A stretch of DNA of 32,905 nt from Bacteroidota bacterium (GCA_013286565.1 JABDFM010000034.1:1-32905), one strand, 5' to 3'. Positions 6,810-16,444 are shown, counted from the first letter of the stretch. Translations and numbers: made by a program. Notes: generated by a model not told the origin, from the letters alone.

Positions 6810-9266
6810 ATGAAAAAGCCGCTTTTATTGTTTCTCCTGGTATTTTCATGTGGATTTATTAAGGCACAGGTGCAAAAAGCGCCTGCATACCCTTTAATTA
6901 CCCATAATACCTATTTCAGTATCTGGTCATTCAATGATACTTTAAATGCTGCTCCAACCAAACATTGGACGGGCAAGGATCAATCCCTGCTGGGTTTTAT
7001 AAAAGTTGACGGGGATGTTTACCGGTTTATGGGTAAAGAACCTGTAATATACAAAACAATTTTGCCAGCCTCGGATGAAGTTCCCTGGGAATGTAAATAT
7101 ACAGAAACTGCCCCTGCAAACGGATGGGCCTTGCCGCAATTTAACGACGATAGTTGGGCAACAGGGACAGCTCCATTTACTGATGATAAAACCCAGGCCA
7201 AAACATTATGGACAACCAAAGATATTTGGGTACGAAGAACCTTTACCCTTGATAATACCAATATAGACCGGCTTTTTCTGAAACTTTACCATGATGATAA
7301 TGTAGATGTTTATCTGAATGGTGAAAAGATATTTAGCAATATTGGCTGGACGAGCGATTTTGAACTGATACCTATAAAGGACGAGGTAAAGAAGAAGCTA
7401 AAAGCTGGCGACAACATACTGGCTATTCATTGTGCCAATACAGCAGGGGCAGCATGGCTTGATGTAGGTTTGGTTGATATGGTGAAGCAGAAACCTAACG
7501 CCAACATAAAATTGGCAAAACAAACCAGTGTTGAAATGAACGCCACGCAAACGAAATATAAATTCAGATGTGGCAAAGCTGATCTGCTGCTAACCTTTAC
7601 ATCGCCATTGTTGCTTACCGATATGGATGTTTTTACCAGGCCGATATCATACATCACCTGTAAAGTGCGGTCAAATGATGGCGGTCGCCATAATATAAAG
7701 GTATCTATAGGTGCATCTTCAAACATCGCGGTTAATAAACCTTTCCAGGAAGTAGGCGCCGAAATGTTTTTATCTGGCAAGTTATCCATTTTGAAAGCGG
7801 GCACTATTGAGCAGCCAGTACTTAAAAAGAAGGGGGATGACCTGCGTATAGATTGGGGATATATGAATATGGCCGTACTGAAATCAGAAAACGCCGTGCA
7901 ATATATTTCACATAGTAATGAGGCGAGCGACCCATTTCCTTCCAGGGTGATCAACAACACAGATACAATAAAAGGAAAGGGTTTATATCTGAATACGATA
8001 TTATCTTTCGGGGCGGTAGGAAGATCATTTACAGAGAACCATATTGAGCTGGGTTATGATGATATATTCTCCGTACAATATTTTGATATACAATTAAAAC
8101 CCTGGTGGGAAGCCGAGGGTACAAAAATGGAGAAGGTGTTGAGCCGTGCCGAATTGGAGTATCCCCTTGTAATGAGGAAGTGCGATGTATTTAACAGATC
8201 AATGTACCAGGACGCAGTAAAGGCAGGTGGGGATCATTATGCAAAACTGTGTGTGCTGGCTTACCGGCAAAGCATAGCGGCCCACATCTTGTGCAAAAGT
8301 CCGCATGGTGACATCCTGTTCCTGTCGAAAGAGAATTTCAGTAATGGCTCCATCAATACGGTTGATGTTACTTACCCATCGGCTCCTTTATATTTATTAT
8401 ATAACCCACGGTTTATGGAAGGGATGCTGAACGGGATATTCTTTTATAGTGAGAGCGGCAAATGGAAAAAGGGCTTTGCGGCACATGATCTGGGTACTTA
8501 CCCGATAGCAACCGGGCAAACTTATGGTGAAGATATGCCGGTGGAAGAATCGGGCAATATGCTTATCCTGACGGATGCCATCGTAAAAGCTGAAAAAAAG
8601 CCTGATTATGCAAAAGCGCATTGGGAAACATTAACTACCTGGGCCAATTACCTGGTTAAAGCAGGTCTTGATCCGGCCAATCAATTATGTACGGATGATT
8701 TTGCAGGGCATCTGGCCCACAACGCCAATCTCTCCATAAAAGCAATTGAAGGTATTGCCTGCTATGCAAAGATGGCCGAACAATTAGGGAAAGGCCCGGA
8801 GGCTGTAAGATACCGGAACATAGCAGTAGCAATGGCTGGTAAATGGATGAAAATGGCGGATGCGGGGAATCATTATTCACTGGTGTTCGGTAACAAAAAT
8901 ACCTGGAGCCAGAAATACAATTTGGTTTGGGACAAGGTGCTTGGGTTGCATTTGTTTCCTCAGCAGGTTTCTGATAAAGAGGTAAGGTATTATCTTACCA
9001 AACAAAAAAAATACGGATTGCCTTTAGATAGCCGGAAAACCTACACAAAATCCGACTGGATATTATGGACAGCATCGTTAAGTAATAGCATGTATCATTT
9101 TAAAGCATTAACAGAGCCTGTTTATAAATATACTATAGAAACACCTTCAAGAGTTCCTTTGAGCGATTGGCATGAAACAACTACAGGGAAGCAGGTCGGT
9201 TTTCAGGCCCGGAGTGTGGTAGGTGGCTATTTTATGAAAATGCTGGTAAGTAAATGGGCAAGATAA
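6810..9266 (+). CDS. Secreted glutaminase-like DUF4964/DUF5127/DUF4965/DUF1793 protein
   Basis: The 818-residue protein has a signal peptide (cleavage near CGFIKAQ, residue 20). The DUF4964 segment APAYPLITHNTYFSIWSF opens the mature part. Residues about 90-230 form a beta-galactosidase-type jelly roll inside the N-terminal region (WALPQFNDDSWATG, LFLKLYHDDNVDVYLNGEKIF). The DUF5127 region follows, then the alpha/alpha-barrel DUF4965/DUF1793 half with the hallmark segments GTYPIATGQTYGEDMPVEES and CTDDFAGHLAHNANLSIKAI. Fungal relatives are called glutaminase A, but Bacteroidota members more plausibly act on glycans or glycoconjugates. It leads a likely operon with the NIPSNAP gene, 10 nt downstream. 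The domain assignment is confident and the substrate unknown. Confidence 0.9.
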   Translation: MKKPLLLFLLVFSCGFIKAQVQKAPAYPLITHNTYFSIWSFNDTLNAAPTKHWTGKDQSLLGFIKVDGDVYRFMGKEPVIYKTILPASDEVPWECKYTETAPANGWALPQFNDDSWATGTAPFTDDKTQAKTLWTTKDIWVRRTFTLDNTNIDRLFLKLYHDDNVDVYLNGEKIFSNIGWTSDFELIPIKDEVKKKLKAGDNILAIHCANTAGAAWLDVGLVDMVKQKPNANIKLAKQTSVEMNATQTKYKFRCGKADLLLTFTSPLLLTDMDVFTRPISYITCKVRSNDGGRHNIKVSIGASSNIAVNKPFQEVGAEMFLSGKLSILKAGTIEQPVLKKKGDDLRIDWGYMNMAVLKSENAVQYISHSNEASDPFPSRVINNTDTIKGKGLYLNTILSFGAVGRSFTENHIELGYDDIFSVQYFDIQLKPWWEAEGTKMEKVLSRAELEYPLVMRKCDVFNRSMYQDAVKAGGDHYAKLCVLAYRQSIAAHILCKSPHGDILFLSKENFSNGSINTVDVTYPSAPLYLLYNPRFMEGMLNGIFFYSESGKWKKGFAAHDLGTYPIATGQTYGEDMPVEESGNMLILTDAIVKAEKKPDYAKAHWETLTTWANYLVKAGLDPANQLCTDDFAGHLAHNANLSIKAIEGIACYAKMAEQLGKGPEAVRYRNIAVAMAGKWMKMADAGNHYSLVFGNKNTWSQKYNLVWDKVLGLHLFPQQVSDKEVRYYLTKQKKYGLPLDSRKTYTKSDWILWTASLSNSMYHFKALTEPVYKYTIETPSRVPLSDWHETTTGKQVGFQARSVVGGYFMKMLVSKWAR

Positions 9267-9276
9267 GTGCTGATCA

Positions 9277-10065
9277 ATGAAAATAAACGTTAACGATTTA
9301 AGAATTATCTGCCTGATATTTTTGCTATGTTTCACTGTTTCGGCAAAAGCTACAGAACCACCGCGGTGTTATTATCAGCTAAAGATTTATCATTACAAAA
9401 CAAAATCGCAGGAAGATAAGCTCGACACCTACCTGAAAAATGCCTATATACCTGCATCGGGGCGTGCAAGTGCCTGGGAGATAGGGGTATTTAAGACACT
9501 GGAACAAGATACAACTGACAGGCGCATCTATGTGTTGAGTACATTCCGCAGGTACGGCCTTCTGCAAAAAATAGACAAACGATTAATGAAAGATCAGCAA
9601 TATCTTATCGATGCAAAAGATTTCCTGGATGCCACATATAATGATGCACCTTATACTCGTTTTGAAACGGTCATTTTACGTGCTTTCCCGAGATGGCCAA
9701 TTTCAGCAAAGCCGGAGTTGACAGCTAATAAAATTGATCGCATTTACGAACTACGAAGCTATGAGAGCCCTACGCAAAAATATCATCTTAGTAAAGTAAA
9801 GATGTTTAACCAGGGAGGCGAGACATTACTATTTTCCCGACTAAAATTTAACGCGATATTTTATGCAGACGTGTTGATAGGCAGTCACATGCCCAACCTG
9901 ATGTATATGACTGCCTTTGAAAATAAGGCCGACCGGGATAAGCATTGGGATACTTTTTCAAATGACCCGGAATGGAAAACGTTATCAGCAATGCCCGAAT
10001 ACCAGCATAATGTATCAAAGGCGGAGATAATCTTTCTCCATCCGACCGAATATTCTCAACTTTAG
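9277..10065 (+). CDS. Secreted NIPSNAP family protein
   Basis: The 262-residue protein has a signal peptide ending around SAKATEP (residues 22-27). Two ferredoxin-like NIPSNAP repeats follow, the first starting YYQLKIYHYKTKSQEDKLDTYL and the second IDRIYELRSYESPTQKYHLSKVKMF. The second ends in the usual LMYMTAFENKADRDKHWDTF segment. NIPSNAP domains form alpha+beta dimers related to dimeric ferredoxin-like monooxygenases, but no catalytic residues are established for secreted bacterial members. It sits 10 nt after the DUF4965 gene and 27 nt before the flavoprotein gene, suggesting co-transcription. The role is unknown. Confidence 0.88.
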   Translation: MKINVNDLRIICLIFLLCFTVSAKATEPPRCYYQLKIYHYKTKSQEDKLDTYLKNAYIPASGRASAWEIGVFKTLEQDTTDRRIYVLSTFRRYGLLQKIDKRLMKDQQYLIDAKDFLDATYNDAPYTRFETVILRAFPRWPISAKPELTANKIDRIYELRSYESPTQKYHLSKVKMFNQGGETLLFSRLKFNAIFYADVLIGSHMPNLMYMTAFENKADRDKHWDTFSNDPEWKTLSAMPEYQHNVSKAEIIFLHPTEYSQL

Positions 10066-10092
10066 GGAATCTAAATCATCCGGGCCAAATCA

Positions 10093-11544
10093 ATGAAGCT
10101 GGAAAAACGTGATTTTGATGCAGTAGTGGTTGGCTCGGGGCCTAATGGGCTTGCAGCAGCAATTCTATTACAGCAAAACGGACTTTCAGTATTATTGATT
10201 GAGGGTAAAGATACTATAGGTGGTGGCCTACGATCGGCTGAATTGACGCTGCCGGGTTACCTGCATGATATTTGTTCGGCTATCCATCCGCTGGCTGCAG
10301 CTTCACCCTTTTTTGAAACACTTCCGCTTTCAGCGCATGGTCTGGAATATGTTTATCCCGGAATAAATGCCGCGCACCCTTTTGATAATGGTAATGCCGT
10401 GATATTAAATGGGGCTGTAAATGAGACAGCCGCTTTACTTGGCGTCGATCAGCAGTCTTATGTCGATCTGTTACAACCTATAGTAAATAACTGGCCATCA
10501 ATTGCCACGGATGTGCTCGGGCCTTTGCGCTTTCCAAAACACCCTATAGCTATGGCCTGGTTTGGGTTGATGGGTTTAAGGTCGGCTACTTCAGTAGCAA
10601 AATGTTTTAAAACTGAGGAAGCCAAGGGGTTGTTCACAGGTATGGCTGCACATTCTATGCAACCACTTACTAAGTTAAGCACGGCCGCAGCTGCCCTGGT
10701 ATTAATGTCGGCAGGGCATTTGAAGGGATGGCCCATTCCCAAAGGCGGATCTCAAAAAATTGCTGATGCTTTGGCCTCGTACTTTGTTTCCATAGGAGGG
10801 AAGATCGAAACCAATACTTATATTCAATCTATGAGCCAACTTCCATCGGCTCATACTGTGCTGTTTGATATTACACCAAAACAGCTTTTGCAGATAGCTG
10901 GGCATCGTTTCTCATCCATCTACAAATGGCAGTTGCAGCGCTACCGTTACGGTATGGGGGTTTTTAAAGTAGATTGGGCGCTGGACGGTCCTATTCCTTT
11001 CATCGCCAATGAATGCAGGGAAGCGGGCACAGTTCATATTGGTAACACATTGGCCGAAATAGTATCTAACGAACAATTAACCTGGGATGGCGGTCATCCC
11101 GAAAAACCATTTGTTTTACTGGCCCAGCAAAGCCTTTTTGATCCCTCAAGAGCGCCGTTAGGCAAGCATACGGCATGGGCCTATTGCCATGTACCCAATG
11201 GCTCTACTAAAGATATGACGGAAGCCATTGAAAAACAAATAGAACGTTTTGCACCCGGTTTCCGGGATATGATATTAGCAAAGCGTGTGATGAATACTGT
11301 GCAAGTAGAAGAATACAATCCCAACTATATCGGAGGCGATATCAATGGCGGTGTTATCGATCTGGGCCAATTATTTACCCGGCCTGCTTTGCGCTGGTCG
11401 CCTTACCGCACTTCGGCAAAAGGAATTTATATCTGTTCCTCATCCACGCCACCCGGCGGCGGAGTGCATGGCATGTGCGGTTATCATGCGGCTAAGCGGG
11501 CTTTGAAGGATATTTTCTCTATCCATATAAAGCCTTTGCAATAG
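10093..11544 (+). CDS. Phytoene-dehydrogenase-like NAD(P)/FAD-dependent oxidoreductase
   Basis: The 483-residue protein begins FDAVVVGSGPNGLAAAILLQ, the FAD-binding Rossmann motif, followed by LLIEGKDTIGGGLRSAELTLPGYLHD, typical of CrtI-like flavoproteins. The C-terminal FAD-closing segment GIYICSSSTPPGGGVHGMCGYHAAKRAL is intact. Family members desaturate, isomerise or oxidise hydrophobic substrates; no carotenoid genes are nearby, so a carotenoid role is not supported. There is no signal peptide, so it should be cytoplasmic or membrane-peripheral. It closes the three-gene plus-strand run that starts at 6810. Family is confident, substrate unknown. Confidence 0.88.
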   Translation: MKLEKRDFDAVVVGSGPNGLAAAILLQQNGLSVLLIEGKDTIGGGLRSAELTLPGYLHDICSAIHPLAAASPFFETLPLSAHGLEYVYPGINAAHPFDNGNAVILNGAVNETAALLGVDQQSYVDLLQPIVNNWPSIATDVLGPLRFPKHPIAMAWFGLMGLRSATSVAKCFKTEEAKGLFTGMAAHSMQPLTKLSTAAAALVLMSAGHLKGWPIPKGGSQKIADALASYFVSIGGKIETNTYIQSMSQLPSAHTVLFDITPKQLLQIAGHRFSSIYKWQLQRYRYGMGVFKVDWALDGPIPFIANECREAGTVHIGNTLAEIVSNEQLTWDGGHPEKPFVLLAQQSLFDPSRAPLGKHTAWAYCHVPNGSTKDMTEAIEKQIERFAPGFRDMILAKRVMNTVQVEEYNPNYIGGDINGGVIDLGQLFTRPALRWSPYRTSAKGIYICSSSTPPGGGVHGMCGYHAAKRALKDIFSIHIKPLQ

Positions 11545-11655
11545 CATTTACCTCATCTCAATTACCTTGCTTGGTTGCGATATCCCATTCACCTCCCAAC
11601 GGATAATAAGCAGCAATAAATACCCGGCTTTAGTCTTGTAATGAATTGCTTACAG

Positions 11656-11690
11656 TGTCCAAAATCAAATAATCTGTCCGATATCGATCA
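11656..11690 (+). promoter_or_regulatory. Candidate upstream activator half-sites for a sigma-54 enhancer-binding protein
   Basis: TGTCC occurs at 11656-11660 and again at 11675-11679. The second copy begins an imperfect palindrome, TGTCCGATATCGATCA (two mismatches from a perfect 16-bp palindrome). They lie about 80-110 nt before the predicted sigma-54 start site, where NtrC-type activators usually bind. No cognate regulator gene is in the window. Confidence 0.35.
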
Positions 11691-11735
11691 CTTTTTTAGA
11701 ACGGATGTTTTATAAATATCTGATATTTAATTATC

Positions 11736-11757
11736 TAACTTTGGTATAGGTATTGCA
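11736..11757 (+). promoter_or_regulatory. Candidate sigma-54 promoter of the efflux operon (overlapping a TAnnTTTG box)
   Basis: TTGGTATAGGTATTGCA (11741-11757) has the invariant -24 GG (11743-11744) and -12 GC (11755-11756) with exact spacing and a full TTGCA. The predicted start is near 11768, 14 nt before the ATG at 11782. A TAACTTTG box (11736-11743) overlaps it and would be the alternative housekeeping -7 element, but no TTTG was found at the right distance upstream. Confidence 0.5.
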
Positions 11758-11781
11758 AGGTACTGTGCAAAGATATAGTAT

Positions 11782-13032
11782 ATGGATACCGAGATCACAG
11801 AAGAAGTTGTAAAGCAAAAACGCAAAAAAGGAATAATAATTGGGTTGATAGCGATAGCTATATTGACTCTTTGTATATGGTTGATGAGGGCTTACCTCAA
11901 GTCTTCCGTATCACAATCTGAAATAACTACAGCTAAGGTTCAGGTGGGTAATGTAGAAAATACCCTAAATGCCACCGGCGAGGTTTTACCCGAATTTGAA
12001 GAGGTGATCACCAGCCCAATCAATGCCTCCATCAAGAATGTAATAATGGATGCCGGCAAAAAGGTAAATACGGGGCAGTCGGTTTTGACACTCGACAAAT
12101 CAGCTGCCGAAAACGATTATGCCAAGCTGAAATTTGAATTAGAAACTAAGAAGAACGAGATCAGCAAACTAAAGCTCGACCTCAACAAAAGTTTCTTCGA
12201 TATACAATCCAACAATGATATTAAGCAACTGCGCATTGGCAACCTGACAGATGCGGTTGAAAATGCAAAGCGTCTATTTAAGGCAGGCGGTGGCACTCGT
12301 GAGGATATCGAACAAGCTGAGCTAAACCTTAAAGTGGCCCAATTGGAGAAGAAACAGTTGGAGAACGAGATCAAAAATAAGCAACAAACCATGCTATTAG
12401 AGGAAAAGGAGGCTGAAATAGCTGCTGCCATACAAGAAAGGGACCTCAACGAATTACAGCGTAAATTGGACTTGGCCAACATAGTAGCTACCCGCAGTGG
12501 CGTTGTGACTTATGTAAACAAAAACATTGGCGCCAATATAAGCCAGGGCGAAACACTTGCCCGCATAGCCGACCTGAGCAGCTTTAAAGTGACAGGAAGC
12601 CTGTCTGACAATTACCTCGACCAGTTGCACAACGGTATGCCGGTTATTATCCGCATTAATGATACTCAGTTGCGGGGTAGTGTATCTAATGTTTACCCTT
12701 CTGTACAGAACGGCATCATCACTTTTGATATTCAACTGGAAGAGCGCAATAACAAACAGCTTCGGCCCAATATGAAAGTGGATGTTTACCTGGTAACATC
12801 GGTACACAGCAAAGTAATGCGTGTGGCCAACGGTCCGGCATTTAAAGGGGCAAGTCCGCAGGATATTTTCGTGGTCAGCAATGGCAAGGCCGAAAGGCAT
12901 AGCGTGCATACCGGTCTCAGCAATTTTGATTTTATGGAGCTGAAGGATGGCGTTAAGCCCGGCGATGTGGTGATCACCTCAGATATGAGTGAGTTTAAAA
13001 ATTCAAAAGAATTGACGATTAAGGGGGAGTAA
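11782..13032 (+). CDS. HlyD/MacA-type periplasmic adaptor of an ABC exporter
   Basis: The 416-residue protein has a short cytoplasmic N-terminus, one membrane anchor (about residues 17-35, GIIIGLIAIAILTLCIWLM) and a periplasmic adaptor. The first half of the lipoyl barrel-sandwich is at about 68-108, a long coiled-coil hairpin rich in K/E/L at about 110-232, the second lipoyl half (ATRSGVVTYVNKNIGANISQGETLARI) follows, then beta-barrel and membrane-proximal domains. It bridges the ABC permeases to the TolC channel encoded next. The TolC-family gene starts 18 nt downstream. The substrate is not evident. Confidence 0.92.
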   Translation: MDTEITEEVVKQKRKKGIIIGLIAIAILTLCIWLMRAYLKSSVSQSEITTAKVQVGNVENTLNATGEVLPEFEEVITSPINASIKNVIMDAGKKVNTGQSVLTLDKSAAENDYAKLKFELETKKNEISKLKLDLNKSFFDIQSNNDIKQLRIGNLTDAVENAKRLFKAGGGTREDIEQAELNLKVAQLEKKQLENEIKNKQQTMLLEEKEAEIAAAIQERDLNELQRKLDLANIVATRSGVVTYVNKNIGANISQGETLARIADLSSFKVTGSLSDNYLDQLHNGMPVIIRINDTQLRGSVSNVYPSVQNGIITFDIQLEERNNKQLRPNMKVDVYLVTSVHSKVMRVANGPAFKGASPQDIFVVSNGKAERHSVHTGLSNFDFMELKDGVKPGDVVITSDMSEFKNSKELTIKGE

Positions 13033-13050
13033 AGTTTATTTAAAGACAAA

Positions 13051-14505
13051 ATGAAATACATATACATCATATTATTCCTGCTATACAGCACCACAGCTTT
13101 TTGCTCAGGAGGGGATACCATACGCCTTTCGCTTCGCGATGTAGTTGAACTGGCAAAAGGCAATTCCATTGCCTCAAAACAGGCCGTTACCACTCGCGAA
13201 ACCAAATATTGGCAGTGGCGTACCTACAAATCAAATTATCAGCCCCAGCTATCATTAAGCGGTAATTTACCGGGATACAGTAAAACTGAATTACAGGTTT
13301 TGCAACCAAACGGAACCATATTGTTTCAGCCGATACATAATGATAACTCTCAAGTGACGCTCAATTTCAGTCAGAGTATTACCGCTACGGGGGCCACTAT
13401 TTATGGCGAAAGTCAATTACAACGCTTTGACGATTTTGACCGGCATAATACATTATATAATGGAGTGCCTTATGCAATAGGTCTCAGCCAGCCTTTAGGC
13501 CAGTTTAATAGCCTAAAATGGGACAAAAAGATACAGCCTTTATTATACAACGAAAGCAAACAGGCTTATATCGAGGCACAGGAACAAATATCGTATACCG
13601 CAACCGGTTACTTTTTCGATCTGCTGCTGGCCCAGGTTAACCTGCAAATAGCACAAACAAATTATACCAATACTGAAAATATCCTGAAGATTGCCAATAC
13701 CAAATTTGAGCTGGGTAAAATAACCCGGAACGAGATATTACAACTTCAACTGGAATTGCTGAATGCCAAAAAAGCGGCCGGCACCGCTAAGCGCGACATG
13801 GAAATTGCCACGCTTACCCTGCGCAGTTACATCAGCCAGGAGGGTGATGCGCGGATAGCTCTAACGGTGCCGGAAACAATCAGTCAGATGACCATATCTG
13901 CCGACAGTGTTTTAGCTGAAGCTTACGCCAATCGATCAGATGCGATCGCATTTGTGCGCCGTATAGCCGAAGCAAAGCGTGATGTAGCGATAGCAAAAGG
14001 ACAAACGGGCCTCACTGCATCGTTGACAGCCAACCTGGGGTTTTCAAATACCGCATCAAATATACCTGCGGTTTATCGGTCGCCACAAAACCAGCAATTA
14101 TTGCAACTTACATTTGCTATACCGGTATTGGACTGGGGAAGGTCGAAATCAAAAATAAAAACCGCCGAAGCTAATGAGCAATTTACAGAGTATGCAGTGG
14201 AACAGGATAAACAAACCTTTAAGCAGCAAATTGTAACACAGGTGACTCTGTTTAACCAGATGAAGGAGCAGGTGGGCCTTACCGCCCAAGCCGACAGTAT
14301 CGCCGGTGAAAAGTATAAAATAGCCAAAGAACGCTATGTGTTAGGCAACCTGAGCATCACTGACCTCAGCATTGCCTTCCAGGAAAACGACCAGGCCAAA
14401 CGGGATTATGTTGCAGCACTCCGCGATTTTTGGGGGGCGTATTACCAACTGCGTTACCTGTCACTATATGATTTTGAAAAAAACGAGAAAATAAATTATA
14501 AATAA
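13051..14505 (+). CDS. TolC family outer-membrane efflux channel
   Basis: The 484-residue protein has a signal peptide (MKYIYIILFLLYSTTAFCSG). It then shows the two-repeat outer-membrane efflux architecture: amphipathic helices such as SLRDVVELAKGNSIASKQAV at the start, a barrel strand segment in each repeat (VTLNFSQSITATGATIYG and LLQLTFAIPVLDWG), and the family's GKITRNEILQLQLELLNAKK and LGNLSITDLSIAFQENDQAKRD helices. It would form the trimeric outer-membrane duct of the exporter. It is placed between adaptor and ATPase genes, with a 20-nt gap to the latter. Confidence 0.93.
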   Translation: MKYIYIILFLLYSTTAFCSGGDTIRLSLRDVVELAKGNSIASKQAVTTRETKYWQWRTYKSNYQPQLSLSGNLPGYSKTELQVLQPNGTILFQPIHNDNSQVTLNFSQSITATGATIYGESQLQRFDDFDRHNTLYNGVPYAIGLSQPLGQFNSLKWDKKIQPLLYNESKQAYIEAQEQISYTATGYFFDLLLAQVNLQIAQTNYTNTENILKIANTKFELGKITRNEILQLQLELLNAKKAAGTAKRDMEIATLTLRSYISQEGDARIALTVPETISQMTISADSVLAEAYANRSDAIAFVRRIAEAKRDVAIAKGQTGLTASLTANLGFSNTASNIPAVYRSPQNQQLLQLTFAIPVLDWGRSKSKIKTAEANEQFTEYAVEQDKQTFKQQIVTQVTLFNQMKEQVGLTAQADSIAGEKYKIAKERYVLGNLSITDLSIAFQENDQAKRDYVAALRDFWGAYYQLRYLSLYDFEKNEKINYK

Positions 14506-14525
14506 AACCCAATAACCATCAGAAT

Positions 14526-15191
14526 ATGATCAATTTACAAAACATTGAAAAAGTTTACCGTACTGATACGGTTGAAACATTAGCACTTAACAAGGTGAGC
14601 CTCGAAGTAGCTAAAGGCGAATTTTTATCCATTATGGGGCCTTCCGGTTGCGGCAAAAGCACCCTTCTTAATATTATAGGTCTATTGGATGAGCCATCAA
14701 AAGGTGAGATCAGGATCGATGACCAAAAGACAGCCAACTTATCTGACAAACAGCTTGCCCAATTCCGTAATAAAAAGCTCGGTTTTATTTTCCAGAGCTA
14801 CCATTTGATCAATGATCTTCAGGTATTAGATAATGTAGAGTTGCCTTTATTGTACCGCGATACAACTGCTAAAGAAAGAAAGCAACTGGCAACCGAAGCA
14901 CTGGCCAAAGTGGGTTTGTCTAACCGTGTTAAGCACTTCCCCTCGCAGCTTTCGGGTGGGCAAAAACAGCGTGTAGCCATAGCCCGAGCCATTGTAGGCA
15001 GACCAGAAATTATTTTGGCAGATGAGCCTACCGGAAACCTGGACAGCGCCATGGGGAACGAAATTATGGATATCCTGATACAGCTTAACCAGCAGGATGG
15101 TACAACCATTATCATGGTTACACATGATGAAAACATGGCTAAAAAGACACACCGTTTAGTGCGCTTATTTGATGGTTCACAGGTTCAGTAA
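14526..15191 (+). CDS. MacB/LolD-type ABC transporter ATP-binding protein
   Basis: The 221-residue ATPase carries all expected motifs: Walker A GPSGCGKST (38-46), Q-loop in FIFQSYHLI, signature LSGGQKQRVAIARA (from residue 142), Walker B with DEPTGNLD (Asp166, Glu167) and the H-loop MVTHD. Length and the YHLI and GNLD segments are typical of the LolD/MacB/FtsE subfamily that drives mechanotransmission-type exporters. It energises the two permeases encoded next, beginning 20 nt downstream. No missing residues were seen. Confidence 0.95.
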   Translation: MINLQNIEKVYRTDTVETLALNKVSLEVAKGEFLSIMGPSGCGKSTLLNIIGLLDEPSKGEIRIDDQKTANLSDKQLAQFRNKKLGFIFQSYHLINDLQVLDNVELPLLYRDTTAKERKQLATEALAKVGLSNRVKHFPSQLSGGQKQRVAIARAIVGRPEIILADEPTGNLDSAMGNEIMDILIQLNQQDGTTIIMVTHDENMAKKTHRLVRLFDGSQVQ

Positions 15192-15211
15192 TCACCTTAA
15201 AACTAAATATT

Positions 15212-16444
15212 ATGCTTAAAAATTATTTCAAAATAGCCATAGCAGTTTTAAGGCGAAGAAAGTTCTTCACTTTTATAAGCCTTTTCGGTATCAGCTTTAC
15301 GTTGACCATACTGCTGGTTTTAACCGCTTTTATTGATAAGGTGGTTGGTGACAATTATCCTGATAAAAAAAGAGACCGATCATTATATGTTTCCCGGATA
15401 TCAATGATAGGCAAAGGGTACACATCTTCGGGGCCGCCATCTTTTTATTTTTTAACTCATTATGCCGGCACCTTAAAAACCCCGGTTAAAATTGCTATTT
15501 CATCAGGTTTTAACGAGACTAATACCTACGTCAATAACAAAAAGATAGTAGTTAATTACAAATATACCAATGCTGAATATTGGGATATATTGGAATACGA
15601 TTTTTTGGAAGGGAAGGCATTCAATAAGCAACAGGTAGATAATGCTGAGAAAGTGGCTGTTATTTCAAAAGATATGAAAAACGAATACTTTGGCGATGTC
15701 TCTTCTGTAATTGGTCAATACATTGAGGCTGATAACGTAAAATACAGGGTAATTGGTGTTGTCGAAAATGTGCCAATCACCAGTTATATGACCTATAGTG
15801 ATATTTACTTGCCTTATACTGTGGCTAAAGACGGGGGATATAAAACTAATAAAAGTTACCAGGGGGGATATTTCGGTATTTTACTGGCTAACTCAAAAGA
15901 TGACATAGATAAAATGCATAATGAATATGATGAGATGGTGAAAAGGCTGCCCATCACTGATAAGAATTATGATCATATTTACAGCCATGCCGATCCGTAT
16001 GTCACGTCGTATGTAGATAGTGGTGATGAAAATCACTCGGGTACATTTATCGCTGTCACAGCCATAAGCATTTTTGTTTTTATATTGATGATTTTACCCA
16101 CGTTAAACCTGGTTAATATAAATATCACCCGCATCATGGAGCGCTCATCCGAGATCGGAGTGCGTAAGGCATTCGGTGCCTCATCACATACATTGGTTTA
16201 CCAGTTTATAGTCGAAAATATCATTCTCACTTTATTAGGCGGAGTGATAGGGGTGATTCTCTCTGTCATTGCCCTGCAGGTGATCAACAGCGCCAACTTA
16301 ATTGCCAACCTCGAGCTAACCATCAATTTTACCGTATTATTTATCGGCCTGTTGGTTTGTTTAGTGTTTGGATTATTATCGGGTGTTTACCCTGCATGGC
16401 GTATGTCAAAACTAAACGTGGTTACGGCCTTAAAAGCGCAATAA
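15212..16444 (+). CDS. FtsX/MacB-like ABC transporter permease (first of two)
   Basis: The 410-residue protein has the MacB-type layout: one N-terminal membrane helix (about 20-42, FFTFISLFGISFTLTILLVL), a periplasmic MacB_PCD domain (about 45-270, with EGKAFNKQQVDNAEKVAVIS and YRVIGVVENV), then three C-terminal helices with the FtsX signature RIMERSSEIGVRKAFGASSHTLVYQFI. Together with the second permease it would form a heterodimeric membrane part, moving substrates from the periplasm or outer leaflet through TolC. Candidate cargo includes peptides, lipids or antibiotics; nothing in the sequence selects one. Confidence 0.92.
   Translation: MLKNYFKIAIAVLRRRKFFTFISLFGISFTLTILLVLTAFIDKVVGDNYPDKKRDRSLYVSRISMIGKGYTSSGPPSFYFLTHYAGTLKTPVKIAISSGFNETNTYVNNKKIVVNYKYTNAEYWDILEYDFLEGKAFNKQQVDNAEKVAVISKDMKNEYFGDVSSVIGQYIEADNVKYRVIGVVENVPITSYMTYSDIYLPYTVAKDGGYKTNKSYQGGYFGILLANSKDDIDKMHNEYDEMVKRLPITDKNYDHIYSHADPYVTSYVDSGDENHSGTFIAVTAISIFVFILMILPTLNLVNINITRIMERSSEIGVRKAFGASSHTLVYQFIVENIILTLLGGVIGVILSVIALQVINSANLIANLELTINFTVLFIGLLVCLVFGLLSGVYPAWRMSKLNVVTALKAQ

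Noticed and set aside
10093..11544. Calling the flavoprotein a carotenoid desaturase
   Set aside because: Only the general CrtI-like fold is visible, and no phytoene synthase or other carotenoid gene is present.
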